DNA of 64,000 nucleotides from Nicotiana tabacum (GCF_000715075.1 NC_134096.1:68763026-68827025), one strand, 5' to 3'; positions 47,866 through 59,721 are shown, counted from the first letter of the stretch. Notes: a model not told the origin generated them from the sequence alone. A program made the numbers and translations.

Positions 47866-48071
47866 CGCTTCTGTGGAAGCCTGGTCGCAGAAGCGAGATG
47901 GGCTTCGCAGATGCGGCCAGGCATGGATGAGGCAGGGGTCACAAAAGCGGGCAGGTGGACTGCAGAAGCGGAGTCGCACCTGCGGCGGATCGATCGCAGA
48001 AGCGGAAAGTGTGAGGGAGGGCTGCTTCGCAGAAGCGACAATGTTTCCGCAGAAGCGAGTCCGCAAAAGTG
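47866..48071 (+). repeat. CpG-rich dyad array (core AGAA)
   Basis: Dyads start at 47866, 47886, 47906, 47940, 47961, 47975, 47995, 48028, 48048 and 48062; steps are 20, 20, 34, 21, 14, 20, 33, 20, 14. Exact forms are CGCAGAAGCG, CGCAGATGCG and CGCACCTGCG. Confidence 0.9.
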
Positions 48072-49024
48072 GACCTTTTGTCCGCAGAATCAAGGAGGAG
48101 CATCGCATCTGTAGAGCAGCAGAAGCGGCTAATGGACCGCATATGCGAAAGGTCGTTGGGCAGTGTGTTCTTTTAAGAACAAGATTTGGCCCATTTTCTT
48201 TTATTCTCTCTTGGTTTGGGCGATATTTGGAGAGCTTCAAGTAGAGATTTTCATCATCTATGGCAAGGTAAGTTATTCCCACGTATTGTGAGTTAAATAC
48301 ATGGATTTTATAAGGATTTAAACATGAAAATTAGTAGAATATGTGGGGGGTTTGGTAGAAAACCTAAAAATTGGTATTTTTGGAATTTGACCCCGAAATT
48401 GGACATGGAATTAGGAATAAATTATATATTTGAGTTCGTAATGTTATGGGTATTGATTATCTTCGAATATTTTTGAAATTCGGTCACGTGGCCCGAAGGT
48501 TATTTTATTGACTAGCGGAGTTGGAAATTGTTATAAATTGATTATATTTATGGATTTGCACATTTGTTTGACTAGTTTTGGAGAGACGGCCATCGGTTTG
48601 AGGTGTTTGAGTGGCGTTGGAGCCGGTTATGAAACTTCGGAGTGAGGTAAATCTCATGTCTAACTTTGTGACGGGAAAACTACCCCTAGGTGATGTATTT
48701 GTTATGTGCTACTTGTTGCGGGTATACGTACGCACGAGGTGACAAGAGTCCGTACGTAGCTAGGTTAATGTTATGTCCGGGTAGACTTAGGTTCCCGCCA
48801 TGCTATAACTGTACTATTTGAGTTGTATCTTGCCTATTAAATTCTATTATTTTACATTGCGACTTTAGACTAGACTTGTGTAGAGTGATTATCCGCGAAA
48901 TAATTGTACTCCTCTTATGAATTTCTCCCGCGTTATGCGTTCTCATCGAAAGGTTTCCCTTAAAATTTTCAACTCACACGTCTATTCGTGAGTGGGGTTA
49001 AGGACCCGTCAAAGCTTCTTATTC

Positions 49025-49250
49025 TAATGGGATTAGGTCGTTCACCTTGGCAGTATAATAGATACATCTATGGTTCGTGTTGTTCGACCTTCGGCAGTGC
49101 GCACATTATGATGAGATTGGGTCGTTCGCCTCGGTAGGATTATGTATCACACTCTCATAGGAGCGGGTCGTTCGCCTCGGCAATACAATATATGTATCTA
49201 TGATTCGGCAATATTATGATGGATTGGTCCGTACGCCTCGACATTTATAT
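49025..49250 (+). repeat. Tandem repeat in LTR U5 (GGTCGTTCGCCTCGGCA type)
   Basis: Four to five diverged units of about 45-65 bp, each with a version of GGTCGTTCGCCTCGGCA. Confidence 0.7.
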
Positions 49251-49776
49251 AAAATACTCTTATGAAATCGTACGTAATAATTTGCAACAAGCCAATATAT
49301 CTATGAGCTTTTCCTAATTTGAACTGTGACGACCTATCTGGTAAGGTCCATTATATATATACTTTGATTGAGAAGGTAACTACTAGTTGAGAGCTTGCGT
49401 TATTGCTGAGAGGAGAATTGTACCACGTATTTATACTTGTTACTTCGCTTATTTACTTTGACTCACATTTGTTTACTTCTACTGTATCTGTCTTATTGGA
49501 CCACTAGTGAGTGTCGATGTCGACCCCTTATCACTACTTCTATGGGGTTAGACTAGATACTTACTGGGTACGCATTGAATTACGTACTCATGCTACACTT
49601 GATGCACTTATTGTGCATGTACATATATGTCTGGTGGTCTTTTGGGCGCAAAGGCGCGACAATTGCAGGGACTTCACCGTGAGTTGTATTCCATGTCACG
49701 ATCCGCAGCCTACAGAGTTTCTATCGGAGTTATTTATTTTCTCCTGTCTAATTTGTATTCCAGACATATGTTGTAT

Positions 49777-49785
49777 TTTATTATA
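49777..49785. repeat. 9-bp target-site duplication, left (MULE-like)
   Basis: TTTATTATA, exactly repeated at 50794-50802. Confidence 0.88.
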
Positions 49786-50793
49786 GGCAAAATACATAAA
49801 GACCCCATTAAACTTGTTAGAAAAACATGTTTGAACACTTAAACTAAACGGGTGATTTTTTAACCCCTCCCCCCCCCCCCCCACCCAAAACAAATTGTGA
49901 GGAAATTATTTTCCCCCCTGAAACACTAATACCAGTCTCGCAATATGAGATGTTTTACACACGCGCACCACGTCAAAACTATGTCAGCGCCACGTCAGAA
50001 ATATTTTAACTTTCCTCTTTTTCTTTTTCTTTTTTCTTACTCATATATTTACCCTAATAATCCTAATTAACCATTAAAATGCTTCAATAATAGTACTAAG
50101 CAAAAGGGAAACCAATACCACATAGAAATATTGCACAAAAAAGAAGACCTGTATTAGGAAAACATGAAAATAATCAGATCGTCGGAGACCCAATAGTCAC
50201 TGATAGCTTTAGATTCAACCAAAACAACACCCAAACCAACATCTCAAACCACTCAAAACAACCATTATTTGCTACCTGACTAATTCAGAATGACACTTCA
50301 ACCAAAATTTTCAACGGAACCAACAATTTCATTCATTCACACCATTATTGCTATGATTGAAGGATTCTAATTTTGAACCAGTGGACTTGAATTTAAGCCT
50401 ATGATTCTATGTTTGGGCTGTTGGTTGATGGATTCATGATAGTCTTTTGAATTTGGGGTGATGAATAGTTTTTTCGGCGTCGGTGACTAACTGTAGCAAG
50501 TAGGAAAAAAAAAGAAAAAATAAGAAAGAGAATGAAATAATATCTGAAGAAGAAAGGGGGAGGAGGAGAAAGAAGGCGTAGTTGAAGAGGTCTACAAGAA
50601 GTTAAAAGAAAGGGCCCCACCTTTTTTATATTTTTATTATGTACGCGCTTAATTATTGTTTTTCCACATCAGCTATTAGGGTGGAATAAAATTCACTCAC
50701 AATGTATTTAGGGGGCTAAAAAATTACTCGTTTAGTTTAAGTATTCAAACATGTATTCTGGACAAATTTAATGGGGTCTTTATATATTTTACC
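49786..50793. mobile_element. Non-autonomous MULE-like DNA transposon
   Basis: A 1,008 bp insertion with terminal inverted repeats of about 80 bp (weaker similarity to ~130 bp). The left end begins GGCAAAATACATAAAGACC and the complement of the right end GGTAAAATATATAAAGACC. It is flanked by a perfect 9-bp duplication, the length typical of Mutator-like elements. No transposase: the one longer ORF (minus, 50399-50620) is Phe/Pro-rich low-complexity sequence. A C run (49868-49882) lies at the inner end of the left TIR. Confidence 0.85.
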
Positions 50794-50802
50794 TTTATTA
50801 TA
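50794..50802. repeat. 9-bp target-site duplication, right (MULE-like)
   Basis: TTTATTATA, matching 49777-49785. Confidence 0.88.
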
Positions 50803-51021
50803 TTTCCTAGTTGATCCTCATGCACTTATGATACCGGATTTTGGGAGTTCCTACAGGTTGTTCATCATTATAGTTCGTGTAAATTTTATCATTTACCATG
50901 TAAATTCTATTTCATACTATTTAACTAAATGAAAATTATGATTTCAAATTGCTAAAATGAGTAAGTAAATTGATAGATCACCGTTGGCTTGCCTGACGGC
51001 GGTGTTAGGCGCCATCACGAC

Positions 51022-53005
51022 CACACGTGCTTACAATACAGTACATGAGCACAAAATGAATATAACCTTTACCGTTTCTCAAATAACTTGCCAACAACTC
51101 AAGGTGATAAGGCTCGGCCTAATATATATATAAAGTGAGCAGAATGAGTTCAAATAATTCAAATATTACATGATAATGTCCTAAGTCTACCCGGACATAA
51201 ACATGCTTTAGCTACGTGCGAACTCTCATCACCTCAAGCGTTCGTAGCACCCACAACTAGTAGCACATACAACTAGTAGCACATAACAATTATATCACCT
51301 AGGGGTAATTTCTCGCTCACAATGTTAGACAGTAGACTTACCTCGCTTCGAATTTCCACAACCGACTCCCATGCCTCTCTAACTCTCAAACCAATGTACA
51401 TCAATCTGAAACTAGTCAAACAAGGTGCAAATCAATCAAAATATACTCCAATGCGGATAATTTATAATAATTCTCAACTCCGCTCGAAAAGTCAACAAAA
51501 TCAACCCTCGGGCCCACGTGTCCGGATTTCGAAAATTTACGAAGATAAACTTTACCCATAACATTACGGACTCAAATATATGATTTATTCCCAATTCCAT
51601 GTTCAATTTCCTTGTTAAAATCCAAAAATACCAATTTCTAGGTTTCTTTCAAAATCCCGCAATTTCTACTAATTTCAATGTTTAAATCTACATATAATCC
51701 ATGTATTTCACTAACATTATGTGAGAATTACTTACTTTGCAATAGATGATAAAAATATCCCCTTGAAGAGCTCCAAAAATCGCCCAAGCCATGTGAGAAG
51801 TTGAAGAAATGAACCAAAACCCGCAATAAAACAAGTCTGTCCAACAACTTCCAGCTTCGCGATCACGAAGGCTAACAAGTGCCACCAGAGGACGAGTCCA
51901 CAGACTCATTAAAGGACTCAATTATGATCGTAAAATTTTGTACGACTCGGGAGATACAAGCTGATACTTCATTTCTGCTAGTTATACAAATTACCAAGAC
52001 ATTAGAATGTATTATCCAAAAACCTTCTTCGCATTAGCGGCCAGGACATCGCATTCGCGATGCATCACTGCCCCGACACTCCGCATTCGCGATTGCCATG
52101 TCGCATTCGCGTAAGCCAAAGGCCTTCTGCCATGTTTCCTCCATTTCCTCATCTCAATCGTGGTTGGGCCTCCGCGTTCGCGAATCACTACCAGGCCAAC
52201 CTACACGTTCGCAGACCCATCTTCGCGTTCGCATAGGGAAATCAGATGCCCCCTCCAATTTCCTTCTTAGCGATCGCGGGACAATCTTTGCGATCGCGAA
52301 ACACACTAGTACACCAGCAGGAACAAATCATCCAAACTTGGTCCGAAACCATTTCGAAACACACCTCAAGGCCCCCGAGACCCCTTCCAATCACACCAAA
52401 AAGTCCCAAAACCTTATACAAATTTACTCGAGGCCTCAAATCACACCGAACAATATCAAAACTACGAATCGACAATCGAAACCTTCTTTAAACTTTCAAA
52501 GTTCCAAACTTCGACGAACGTGTCCGAACCATATCAAAACATTCCGGAATGACACCAAACTTTACGTACAAGTCATAAATCACGATACGAATCTATTCCA
52601 AGGATTGGAATCCCAAACGGACATCGAAAATATCAAAACTCACTTCAAATCAAACTTAAGAAATCCTTGAACTTTAAAAATGCCAACCTTCCATAATAAG
52701 CGCCGAAATGCTCCCGGGCCACCCGATACTCGAACCGAACATACGCCTAAGTACAAAATTATCATAGAACCTATTCGAACCTTCAAATCTGGATTTTGAG
52801 GTCTTTTACTCAAAAGTCAAATCTTAGTCAACTCTTCCAACTTAAAGCTTCCGAAATGAGAACTTTCCATCCGAATCAACTCCGAACTTCCCAAAATTCA
52901 ATTCCGACTACGCGTACAAGTTATAATATATGAAGTGAAGCTACTCAAGGCCTCAAACTGCCGAATAATGCGCTAGAGCTCAAAACGACCGGTCGGGTTG
53001 TTACA
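51022..53005 (-). mobile_element. 5' LTR of element 3, remainder (U3 side)
   Basis: Continues the LTR interrupted at 47154, to GGTCGGGTTGTTACA at 53005. A 25-bp segment (ACACGTGC...GTACATG) that precedes the solo LTR at 47132-47156 is repeated here at 51023-51047 with two mismatches. Confidence 0.9.
52030..52310 (-). repeat. CpG-rich dyad array
   Basis: CGCATTCGCGA, GCGATCGCG and CGCGTTCGCG-type dyads, about ten copies. Confidence 0.78.
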
Positions 53006-53300
53006 ATTGATATACTACACATTGGTATAACGTGATTAGTATTGAAATATGATATACTTTATTTGAGTATATTAAGTTGTATACTTATATTCTTAGTATA
53101 CTATATATTTATACTCCATGATTAGTGTTGAATCATGATATACTTTGTTTTAGTATGTTAAATGATATACCTAATATTTTTGGTATAGTACAAATTGATA
53201 TACCATGATTACTCTTAAATCATGACATTCTCAATATTCTTAGCATACTAGATATTGGTATATCATGATTAGTATAATATACCATTAGAATTCATCGATT
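53006..53300. repeat. AT-rich degenerate tandem repeat (GTATAC type), right part
   Basis: Continuation of the array at 37980-38533; begins with the ATTGA duplication (53006-53010). Confidence 0.75.
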
Positions 53301-54230
53301 TAACTAGAAAGAACAAAAAAATATGAAAAAGGAAGAAAATCAAAAAAGAAACTAAAAAAGAGTGCATGATTTTAATACAAAGAAAATAACAAAGTGAAAA
53401 AACTTCAATAAAATGAGAAAAATAAGAGAAAATAAAAAAGTGACAGATGTTTTAGCCGAAGTGACTTAACTGAAATAATAAAATTAAAAAAATACAATAA
53501 AAAATAACTAAAAAATTAAGAATTTTTTTTTTAAAAAGTAAGGGATTATTACTAAAAATAAATAAATAAAGAAAAAATAACTACAAAAACAAAGAGTATA
53601 GAAAAAATAACACTTCAACAAAATAGAAAAAACAAAAAAGAAAAGTAAAAAAAGTAACAAATATTTTGGACGAAGAGATTTTACTAGGAAGAAGAAAAAC
53701 TTTAAAAAAAATATATAGAGAGAGAGAGAGAAAAATCATAAAAAAAATTAAGGTAATATAAATAACTAACAAAAAAAATATTAACTATTCACTTTGTGCC
53801 AAAAATGATGATACTCTTTACGTTTCTTTAAATAAAATTTATGTATATGAAAATTACACAAAAAGTAATATAAGTTACAATAATTAATAATTCCAAATAT
53901 TTAAAGGTAAACTAAAAAGTTATTATCAAAAAATAACTCGTTTTACCCTCGATATCCAAAAAGTATCTTCCTTTTTGGGATGGAGATAGTATAAGAAAAG
54001 AAAAAGAAACTGAAAAAGAGTGCAAAATTTTCGAAAAAGAAAAAAATATGTGAAAAATAACAACAAAATGAGGAAAAAATGAACAAAAAAGTATAAAAGA
54101 CAAAAAAAAATGAAAAAACAAAAGAAAATAAAAGAAAAGGGGGGGGGGGGCATGGACCTTAGGTGAAGCTTGAGCAGAGGAAGGGAGGAGGCATCCAAAT
54201 AATAAAATCATGTAATTTTTTACTTAGCTG
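53301..54230. repeat. A-rich low-complexity DNA
   Basis: Long stretches of A with scattered G (GAAAAAGAAAC, AAAAGAGTGCA phrases repeat near 53345 and 54005), a short GA run near 53718, and a G run at 54139-54150. Minus-strand ORFs are Phe/Leu/Ser low-complexity translations, not genes. Confidence 0.7.
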
Positions 54231-55260
54231 CACTAGTTTTAAGCTTATTTGTCCTCACTATTGACGTTTTAATTTAATTATAAGTTGATATATAATTTAT
54301 CAATTATATACAAATAAATATTAAATGAATATCCTTGATTGTAGCCTTTTAATGTGAAAACCGAATTTCACACATTTAGTTAGTAATCTCCCTTCTTTCT
54401 CTCTCTCCATTTTTTCTTTTTTTGGATATCATATTCTTTCTTCTAGTCTCCATTTTTCTTTTCTTTTTTGGATAATTCAATAATGGAGTTGACGTTGTTG
54501 CTTGTCACCAGCAAGCCAGTAGTTGTGATACCCCGTTAGCCATTGAAAGATATCAAAAAGTTTTGAAGCTTTAATTTTGAATTTAGATTTTTTAAGTTTA
54601 TTATTTGTTTGGATGTGGTGTTGTTGTAAACGATTGAGAATATTCTTTGAAGTTTTATATTTCAATTTTGATGGTGTTTGGTGAAGATTAAAGTTGATTT
54701 TGAATGAATTTTCAAATTGAAATTCGACGATGAAGAATGTATTAAGTTGTATCATAGTTGTATAAAATTTATGTGAAAACTGTATTCAGTTGTATTGTGT
54801 TGCAGTTGTATTTTTATATGAATATCATATGATTGTTGTAAATAAGTTATATATTGTATGACACGATATATGAAATTTGTATTAAAGTTATAAATACGAT
54901 CTTTACAGTAGTAGCTGCTTCTGTAGCAAACTGTATTGTTTTTACTTTGCTCATTGTAGGCTCAATCACTCTTGTATGCAAATTGTATGGAAGTTAACTG
55001 ATGACTCGTTTGAAGATGTATCAAAATTGTATTAAAGTTATATTATAGTTGTATGAAAATTATATTTAAGTCGTATGTTGTTATAATTGTATTAAATTTG
55101 TATGAATATTATATGACAGGTGTAAATAAATTGTATACAGTAAGATTAAAGTTTCACCACAAAATGCAGGTGATATTTCCTGTGGTATGACTAAGGAAAT
55201 ACAGAAGAAAAAGAAAAAAGAAACTAAAGAGGGGAAGATGATGAATGGATAAATCAAAAG
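54231..55260. other. AT-rich DNA with TTGTAT-rich repeats, no gene
   Basis: Irregular repetition of AGTTGTAT, AATTGTATTAAA and TGTATGAA motifs between 54700 and 55140. No coding signal. Confidence 0.55.
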
Positions 55261-55266
55261 GTTTGG

Positions 55267-55569
55267 TTATTTCAATACTTCCAGTTTTCTACATTCTAGG
55301 TAAAGCAAGTTCAAAATAGCTTCGTCTCGTGGCCGGCGATTTTTTCTATCAATGACATTTCTGGGCCTAATGTTCGGAAGCCTGGGATCACAGATTTGAC
55401 TGTCATGGTTGGCTTCCAGACCAAACTGATTCAAATGGAAGAGAAGGCAGTTCTGGATAGTGGACTGCATGAGGAGGCAGAGGCGTCGATCCAAATTGGC
55501 ATTAGCAAGCAGGAGAGATTCATTCTCTTGGTGAAGAGCTTCGACTTCTTTGATAGATTTACCTTCCAT
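55267..55569 (-). CDS. Hypothetical small ORF, Glu/Leu-rich start
   Basis: A 100-codon minus-strand ORF whose N-terminus (about residues 5-35, KEVEALHQENESLLLANANL) could form a short coiled coil; the rest is unremarkable. I do not recognise it. GC content is higher than the surrounding AT-rich DNA, the only hint that it may derive from a gene exon. No promoter or splice context is clear; it may be a decayed exon or chance. Confidence 0.2.
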   Translation of the reverse strand: MEGKSIKEVEALHQENESLLLANANLDRRLCLLMQSTIQNCLLFHLNQFGLEANHDSQICDPRLPNIRPRNVIDRKNRRPRDEAILNLLYLECRKLEVLK

Positions 55570-55961
55570 ATTATGATTTTTGGCAACAATATTAATTTCA
55601 ATATTTTTAAGTTTTACCCTTTTGTAATTTCATTGTTATTTTCAAGGTTCTGCAGCTCTTTAAAAAAAGAAGAAGATAATGTTGCTATATTACACTACTT
55701 GGCTAGAGTTACAGATCTACATTATGTAAGAGCATTAGAAGCAAAAAAATCAAGAACGAAAAAACAAAATCTATAATTTACAAGCCATGTGTAATAAACA
55801 TCCAACATAAATATAAAACTTTCTTACTGCGAAATAATGACGAATAATTAAAAATATATAATAAAAGATAAAAATACTTGAAAGCATTCACAAGAACATA
55901 AAATTATCTGTATAAAGTAAAAAAAAAACTGTCCAACAAGAAGAAAAGTTATCGATAAACT
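55570..55961. other. AT-rich spacer, no gene
   Basis: Nothing recognisable; ends with the candidate left duplication AAACT (55957-55961) of element 4, whose partner lies beyond the window. Confidence 0.5.
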
Positions 55962-56658
55962 TGTAACGACCCGACTTGTCGTTTTAACAATTAACGCCTC
56001 GTTCAGTGGCTTAAGGTTTCGAGCAGCTTTGCAATATGTATTATGACCCGCGGGTGTGGTCGAGTTTGATTTACTGAAGATTCAGAATTAAATTAAAAAA
56101 ACAATCCTTAATTTGAAGCTTAAATGGAAAGAGTTGATCGGAGAGTTGACTTTTGAGCAAACGATTCCGGAGTAGAATTTGGATGATATCAATAGCTCCG
56201 TATGGTGATTTTGAACTTAGGAGCGTGTCTGGAAAATTATTTGGAGGTCCGTAGTAGAATTAAGCTTGAAATACCGAAAGTTAAATTTTTGGGAAGTTTG
56301 ACCGATGGGTTGACTTTTTGATATCGGGTCCGGAATCCGATTCTAGAAACTTGAATAGCTTCGTTATGTCAATTATCACTTGTGTGTAAAATTTGAAGTC
56401 ATTCCGAATTGATTTGATGTGTTTCGGCACAAGATATAAAATTTGAAAGTTCAAAGTTTATAGATCTTGATATGAGGTGCGATTCGTCATTTTGATGTTG
56501 TTTTATGTCATTTAAGAATTTGACTAAGCTCGTATGATGTTTTAGGACTTGATGGTATATTTGGTTGAGGTCCCTGGGGCTTCGGAGGAGTTTGGATGCC
56601 TAACGGATCGAATTTGGATTTGGAGGACGAGCTGAAGCAGCTCGGCATCTGGTATGAT

Positions 56659-56899
56659 CGCACCTGCGCAAAAAAGGGCCGCAGGTGTCGCGGATGTGAG
56701 GAACTAGTCACAGAAGCGGAAAATGCATTGGCTGGCCAGGCACCGCGGGTGCGAAAAATTTTGTCGCGGGTGCGAAGCCGCAGGCGCGAAGAAATCCATC
56801 GCAGGTGCGAAGAAATTCATCACAGGTGCGAAGCCGCGAGTGCGAAGAATTTTACCATGGGTGCGAAGCCGCAGGTGCGAAGAAATCACCGCGGGTGCG
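56659..56899 (+). repeat. CpG-rich dyad array (cores ACCT, GGGT, AGGT, AGGC, GAGT)
   Basis: Exact CGC-N4-GCG copies start at 56659, 56744, 56765, 56779, 56800, 56835, 56870 and 56890; degenerate ones at 56680, 56821 and 56856. From 56744 on, the steps are 21, 14, 21, 21, 14, 21, 14, 20. Confidence 0.92.
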
Positions 56900-56914
56900 A
56901 AACCCCCTGGACAA

Positions 56915-56922
56915 TATAAAAA
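56915..56922 (+). promoter_or_regulatory. TATA box of element 4 LTR
   Basis: TATAAAAA, 16 bp after the last dyad and ~95 bp before the first donor-like GTAAGT. In the 3' LTR the same place reads TACAGAAT (63599-63606), so that copy has lost it. Confidence 0.6.
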
Positions 56923-57010
56923 CAGAGGGGTTCCGAGCTTTTGTCATTTTTGGGCATTTCAAGCTCGGGTTGGGCGATTTTTGAGCAAGATTTTCACGGG
57001 AAAACTTGTG

Positions 57011-57016
57011 GTAAGT
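57011..57016 (+). promoter_or_regulatory. Splice-donor-like site, element 4
   Basis: GTAAGT after TGTG, in the position where the other families have AGGTAAGT. The 3' LTR has GAGGTAAGT near 63692. Confidence 0.4.
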
Positions 57017-58093
57017 CCCTTGTGATTATTTCTACTCCATAATATTGAATTATCAGCGAATAATCCGATTAGATTACATATTTTTGAGGTGTAAATCGGG
57101 GGTTTGAACTTAGGGATGTGAAAACGAAAATTTAAGATTTGGAAGTCGAGTTGTTATTGGAATTCGATAAAATTGGTATGGTGGAACTCGTATCGGAATG
57201 GGTGTTCGAATTTTATAAAACTTTTATCGGGTTTCGAGAGCGGGGCCCCACGTTGACTTTTGTTGACTTTTTTAGAATAAATTTTTAAGTCGGCATATTA
57301 TTATCCGGAATTATTTTCGATGAATTTTAATGAAGTTATACAATTAATTGGTTAGATTTGAGTGGTCTGGAGGTCAATTGAATCAAGAAGACGATTTTGG
57401 AATATCGGCATAATTTCAAAAAAGTAAGTGTCTTGCTTAATCTCGAGTGGGAGAATTACCCCTTAGGCATCGAATCTTATGTGCCATTTGTGAAATGTGA
57501 AAAGCCGTGTACGCGAGGTGACGAGTACGTACTCGGGCTTATATGTGCAAATATTTATTGGATTAAAGTCTTAGGCATTATTGTGTAGAAAATTGGATAA
57601 TCGTGGATAATTATTAAATCATCTGTTTGCCATGCCTAAATCCTTGTGGTTGAATTTATTTTTATATGACAATTTGATGAAATTATTACTTGTATATTTA
57701 TGTGAATTCCGTGAGTTTGATGGTTAATATTTCTTGGAATTTAATTTTATTATGAATTTTTTCTCTGCAAATAATTAATTAAGCAAGGTTAAGAAGAAGT
57801 GTTAATATAATTATCTAAATTTACATTAATGAAGGCTTTGCTTTATGCTCAGTAATTTCTATCTCTATTGATTATTTTTGGGTGTTATATATATTGCGTG
57901 GAGCCTTGGACTATTTGTTATGAAATTAATTAATTTTGTTATATCTTTGTAATTTGGTTGTGGCCATTGGGCAAATTGTAATATGAATTGATTTTATTAT
58001 ATTGACGTGATAATTTTTCGTGTAAATTGTTGTGTTGTGTGATTTATTATTTTGGGGAGATAAGGGTGACATTTCACCGTTGATATTATGTGG

Positions 58094-58276
58094 GTATAAG
58101 GGTGGCAATAGGAGCGATAAGGGTGGCAATAGGAGCGATAAGGGTGGCTATTGATATTGTCTGGGCAGAGCGATAAGGGTGGCTATAGGAGTGATAAGGG
58201 TGGAAATAGGAGCGATAAGGGTGGCTATAGGAGTGATAAGGGTGGCAATAAGAGCGATAAGGGTGGCTATTGTCAG
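58094..58276 (+). repeat. 21-bp minisatellite in LTR U5
   Basis: Eight units of ATAAGGGTGGCAATAGGAGCG or close variants, with one 14-bp interruption. Gives a 7-residue periodic translation in both directions. Confidence 0.92.
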
Positions 58277-58449
58277 GGACGATATGTGATGATGTGGGGT
58301 TGTGGTATTGATGATTTACATGTGATGTTGTGATTTTCTTGTGTATATTTTTATACCTTGTGCAATTTGTCTTGTTGTTGGTAAATTGATAACAATCTGA
58401 TTTATGTTGAAATTGAGAGCGTGTGGTTATTACCAGACGGATTATAAAA

Positions 58450-58670
58450 TAAAATATGGGCGCGAGGTGACGTGAGTAAATAATGAGAATATTTGGCACG
58501 TGAATTGCCCGTGCAGTTGTGATATAAAATGTGGGCACGAGGTGCTGTGATGAAATGATAATGATATTTGGCACGTGAATTGTCCGTCTAGTTGTGATAT
58601 GAAATGAGGGCACGAGGTGCCAGAAAAATATAATGATTTAATTATGGGCACGAGGTGTCGTGGAAATATG
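58450..58670 (+). repeat. GGGCACGAGGTG repeats
   Basis: Four irregular units each containing GGGC(A/G)CGAGGTG, two of them followed by TATTTGGCACGTGAATTG. Confidence 0.7.
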
Positions 58671-59543
58671 AAAAATGGGCTGAGACCCGTGTTTAAGAAA
58701 AATATAAAAATGGGTTGAGACTCGTATTTTTATGATTTTGAAATGTGACTCTTTAATCGAAAGAATTATATTCAAAATATTTATTTGAAAGGATTTTTAT
58801 TCAAGAAGAATTATATGAAAGATTTTTATTTGAAAGATATTTATTCGACGAAATTATATTTGAAAAAGAGTTTTATTCGTAAGAATTATATGTGAAAGAT
58901 ATTTAATTGAAGAACTTGATTTAACTGGGTGTAATTATATTTATTAATTATTGAGTGATATTAAATGGTGATTTTATTGTCTTACTGTGCATATCATTTG
59001 TTGTTTTTTGTTGCCTTGGTGTTATTTGTTTCCTATTATTTTGTATATTATATTGCACAGGTTATTAGACTAGTGAGTGTCTTGACTATACCTCGTCTCT
59101 ACTCCATTGAAAACGTCTTGATACTTATTGGGTACCAACCGTGGTGTACTCATACTGCACTTATGCACATTTTTGTACAGAGCCAGGTATTGGAAATATC
59201 GGACTTGAGCAGAGTTAAAGCGATATCGTAGAGATTCAAGGTAGAGCTGCTTGGTCGTCGCAATCCCTTGGGGTCTTTTCATTTCATTGCACTGTTAATT
59301 TGTAATCAAACAGTATTGCGTATTCGGTCATCGTGATCATTCCATGTATTCAGTTAGAGTTCGAGACTCAGTACTACCAGTCTTGGGAGGTTGTATTTTT
59401 TTTATATTTATTCCGCTGTTAGTTATGCTTACTTATTTAATTAAAAAAATAGCTTCAAAAACGTAACTGAAATCGGCTTATCTTGCCTTAGAGACTAGGT
59501 GCCATCACGACGCTTGTGGTGGGATTTTTGGGTCGTGATAAAT

Positions 59544-59555
59544 TGGTATCAGAGC
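59544..59555 (+). promoter_or_regulatory. Primer binding site (initiator Met tRNA)
   Basis: TGGTATCAGAGC, three bases after the 5' LTR. Confidence 0.93.
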
Positions 59556-59721
59556 TCTAGGTTCACAGGTTCTACGAGTCATGAACGAGTCTAGTAGAGT
59601 CTTGCGGATCGGTACGGAGATGTCTGTACTTATCTTCGAGAGGCTACAGAACTGTTAGGAAATTTCCATTTCTTTCATTCCTGTCTTGCAGAATTTGTTG
59701 AATTTGGAATTTGAATCTTTG

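Larger units (their letters stand above)
47155..51021 (+). mobile_element. Solo LTR (plus) nested in element 3's 5' LTR
   Basis: Starts TGTAACGACCCGACC at 47155 and matches the reverse complement of the element 3 LTRs throughout: GGTCCCAAGGG block, dyad array, GCAAGGTAAGT donor-like site at 48268, GGTGACAAGAGTCCG block at 48740, tandem repeat at 49025-49250, and GGCGCCATCACGACC at the end. The last ~25 bases of a normal LTR are missing, and no primer site or gag-pol follows, so it is a damaged solo LTR. It carries a MULE-like insertion (49786-50793). Confidence 0.88.
55962..59540 (+). mobile_element. 5' LTR of element 4
   Basis: A 3,579 bp LTR from TGTAACGACCCGACTTG to GGGTCGTGATA (terminal C-to-T change). 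Contents in order: U3, GGTCCCTGGGG block, dyad array 56659-56899, TATA box 56915, GTAAGT sites 57011 and 57424, GGTGACGAGTACGTAC block 57508, 21-bp minisatellite 58094-58276, GGGCACGAGGTG repeats 58450-58670, and a terminal GCCATCACGACGC block. A primer site follows three bases later. Confidence 0.93.

Noticed and set aside
54139..54150. G run as a possible G-quadruplex regulator
   Set aside because: A single homopolymer in low-complexity DNA, and prone to sequencing error; no further G runs nearby.
53912..54211. Phe/Ser/Leu-rich minus ORFs that look like membrane proteins
   Set aside because: They are translations of an A-rich tract read on the other strand; hydrophobicity follows from poly-T codons.
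58086..58613. 175-codon minus ORF with repeating His-Pro-Tyr-rich units
   Set aside because: It is the translation of the 21-bp minisatellite plus adjacent LTR repeats, antisense to the element; no family resemblance.
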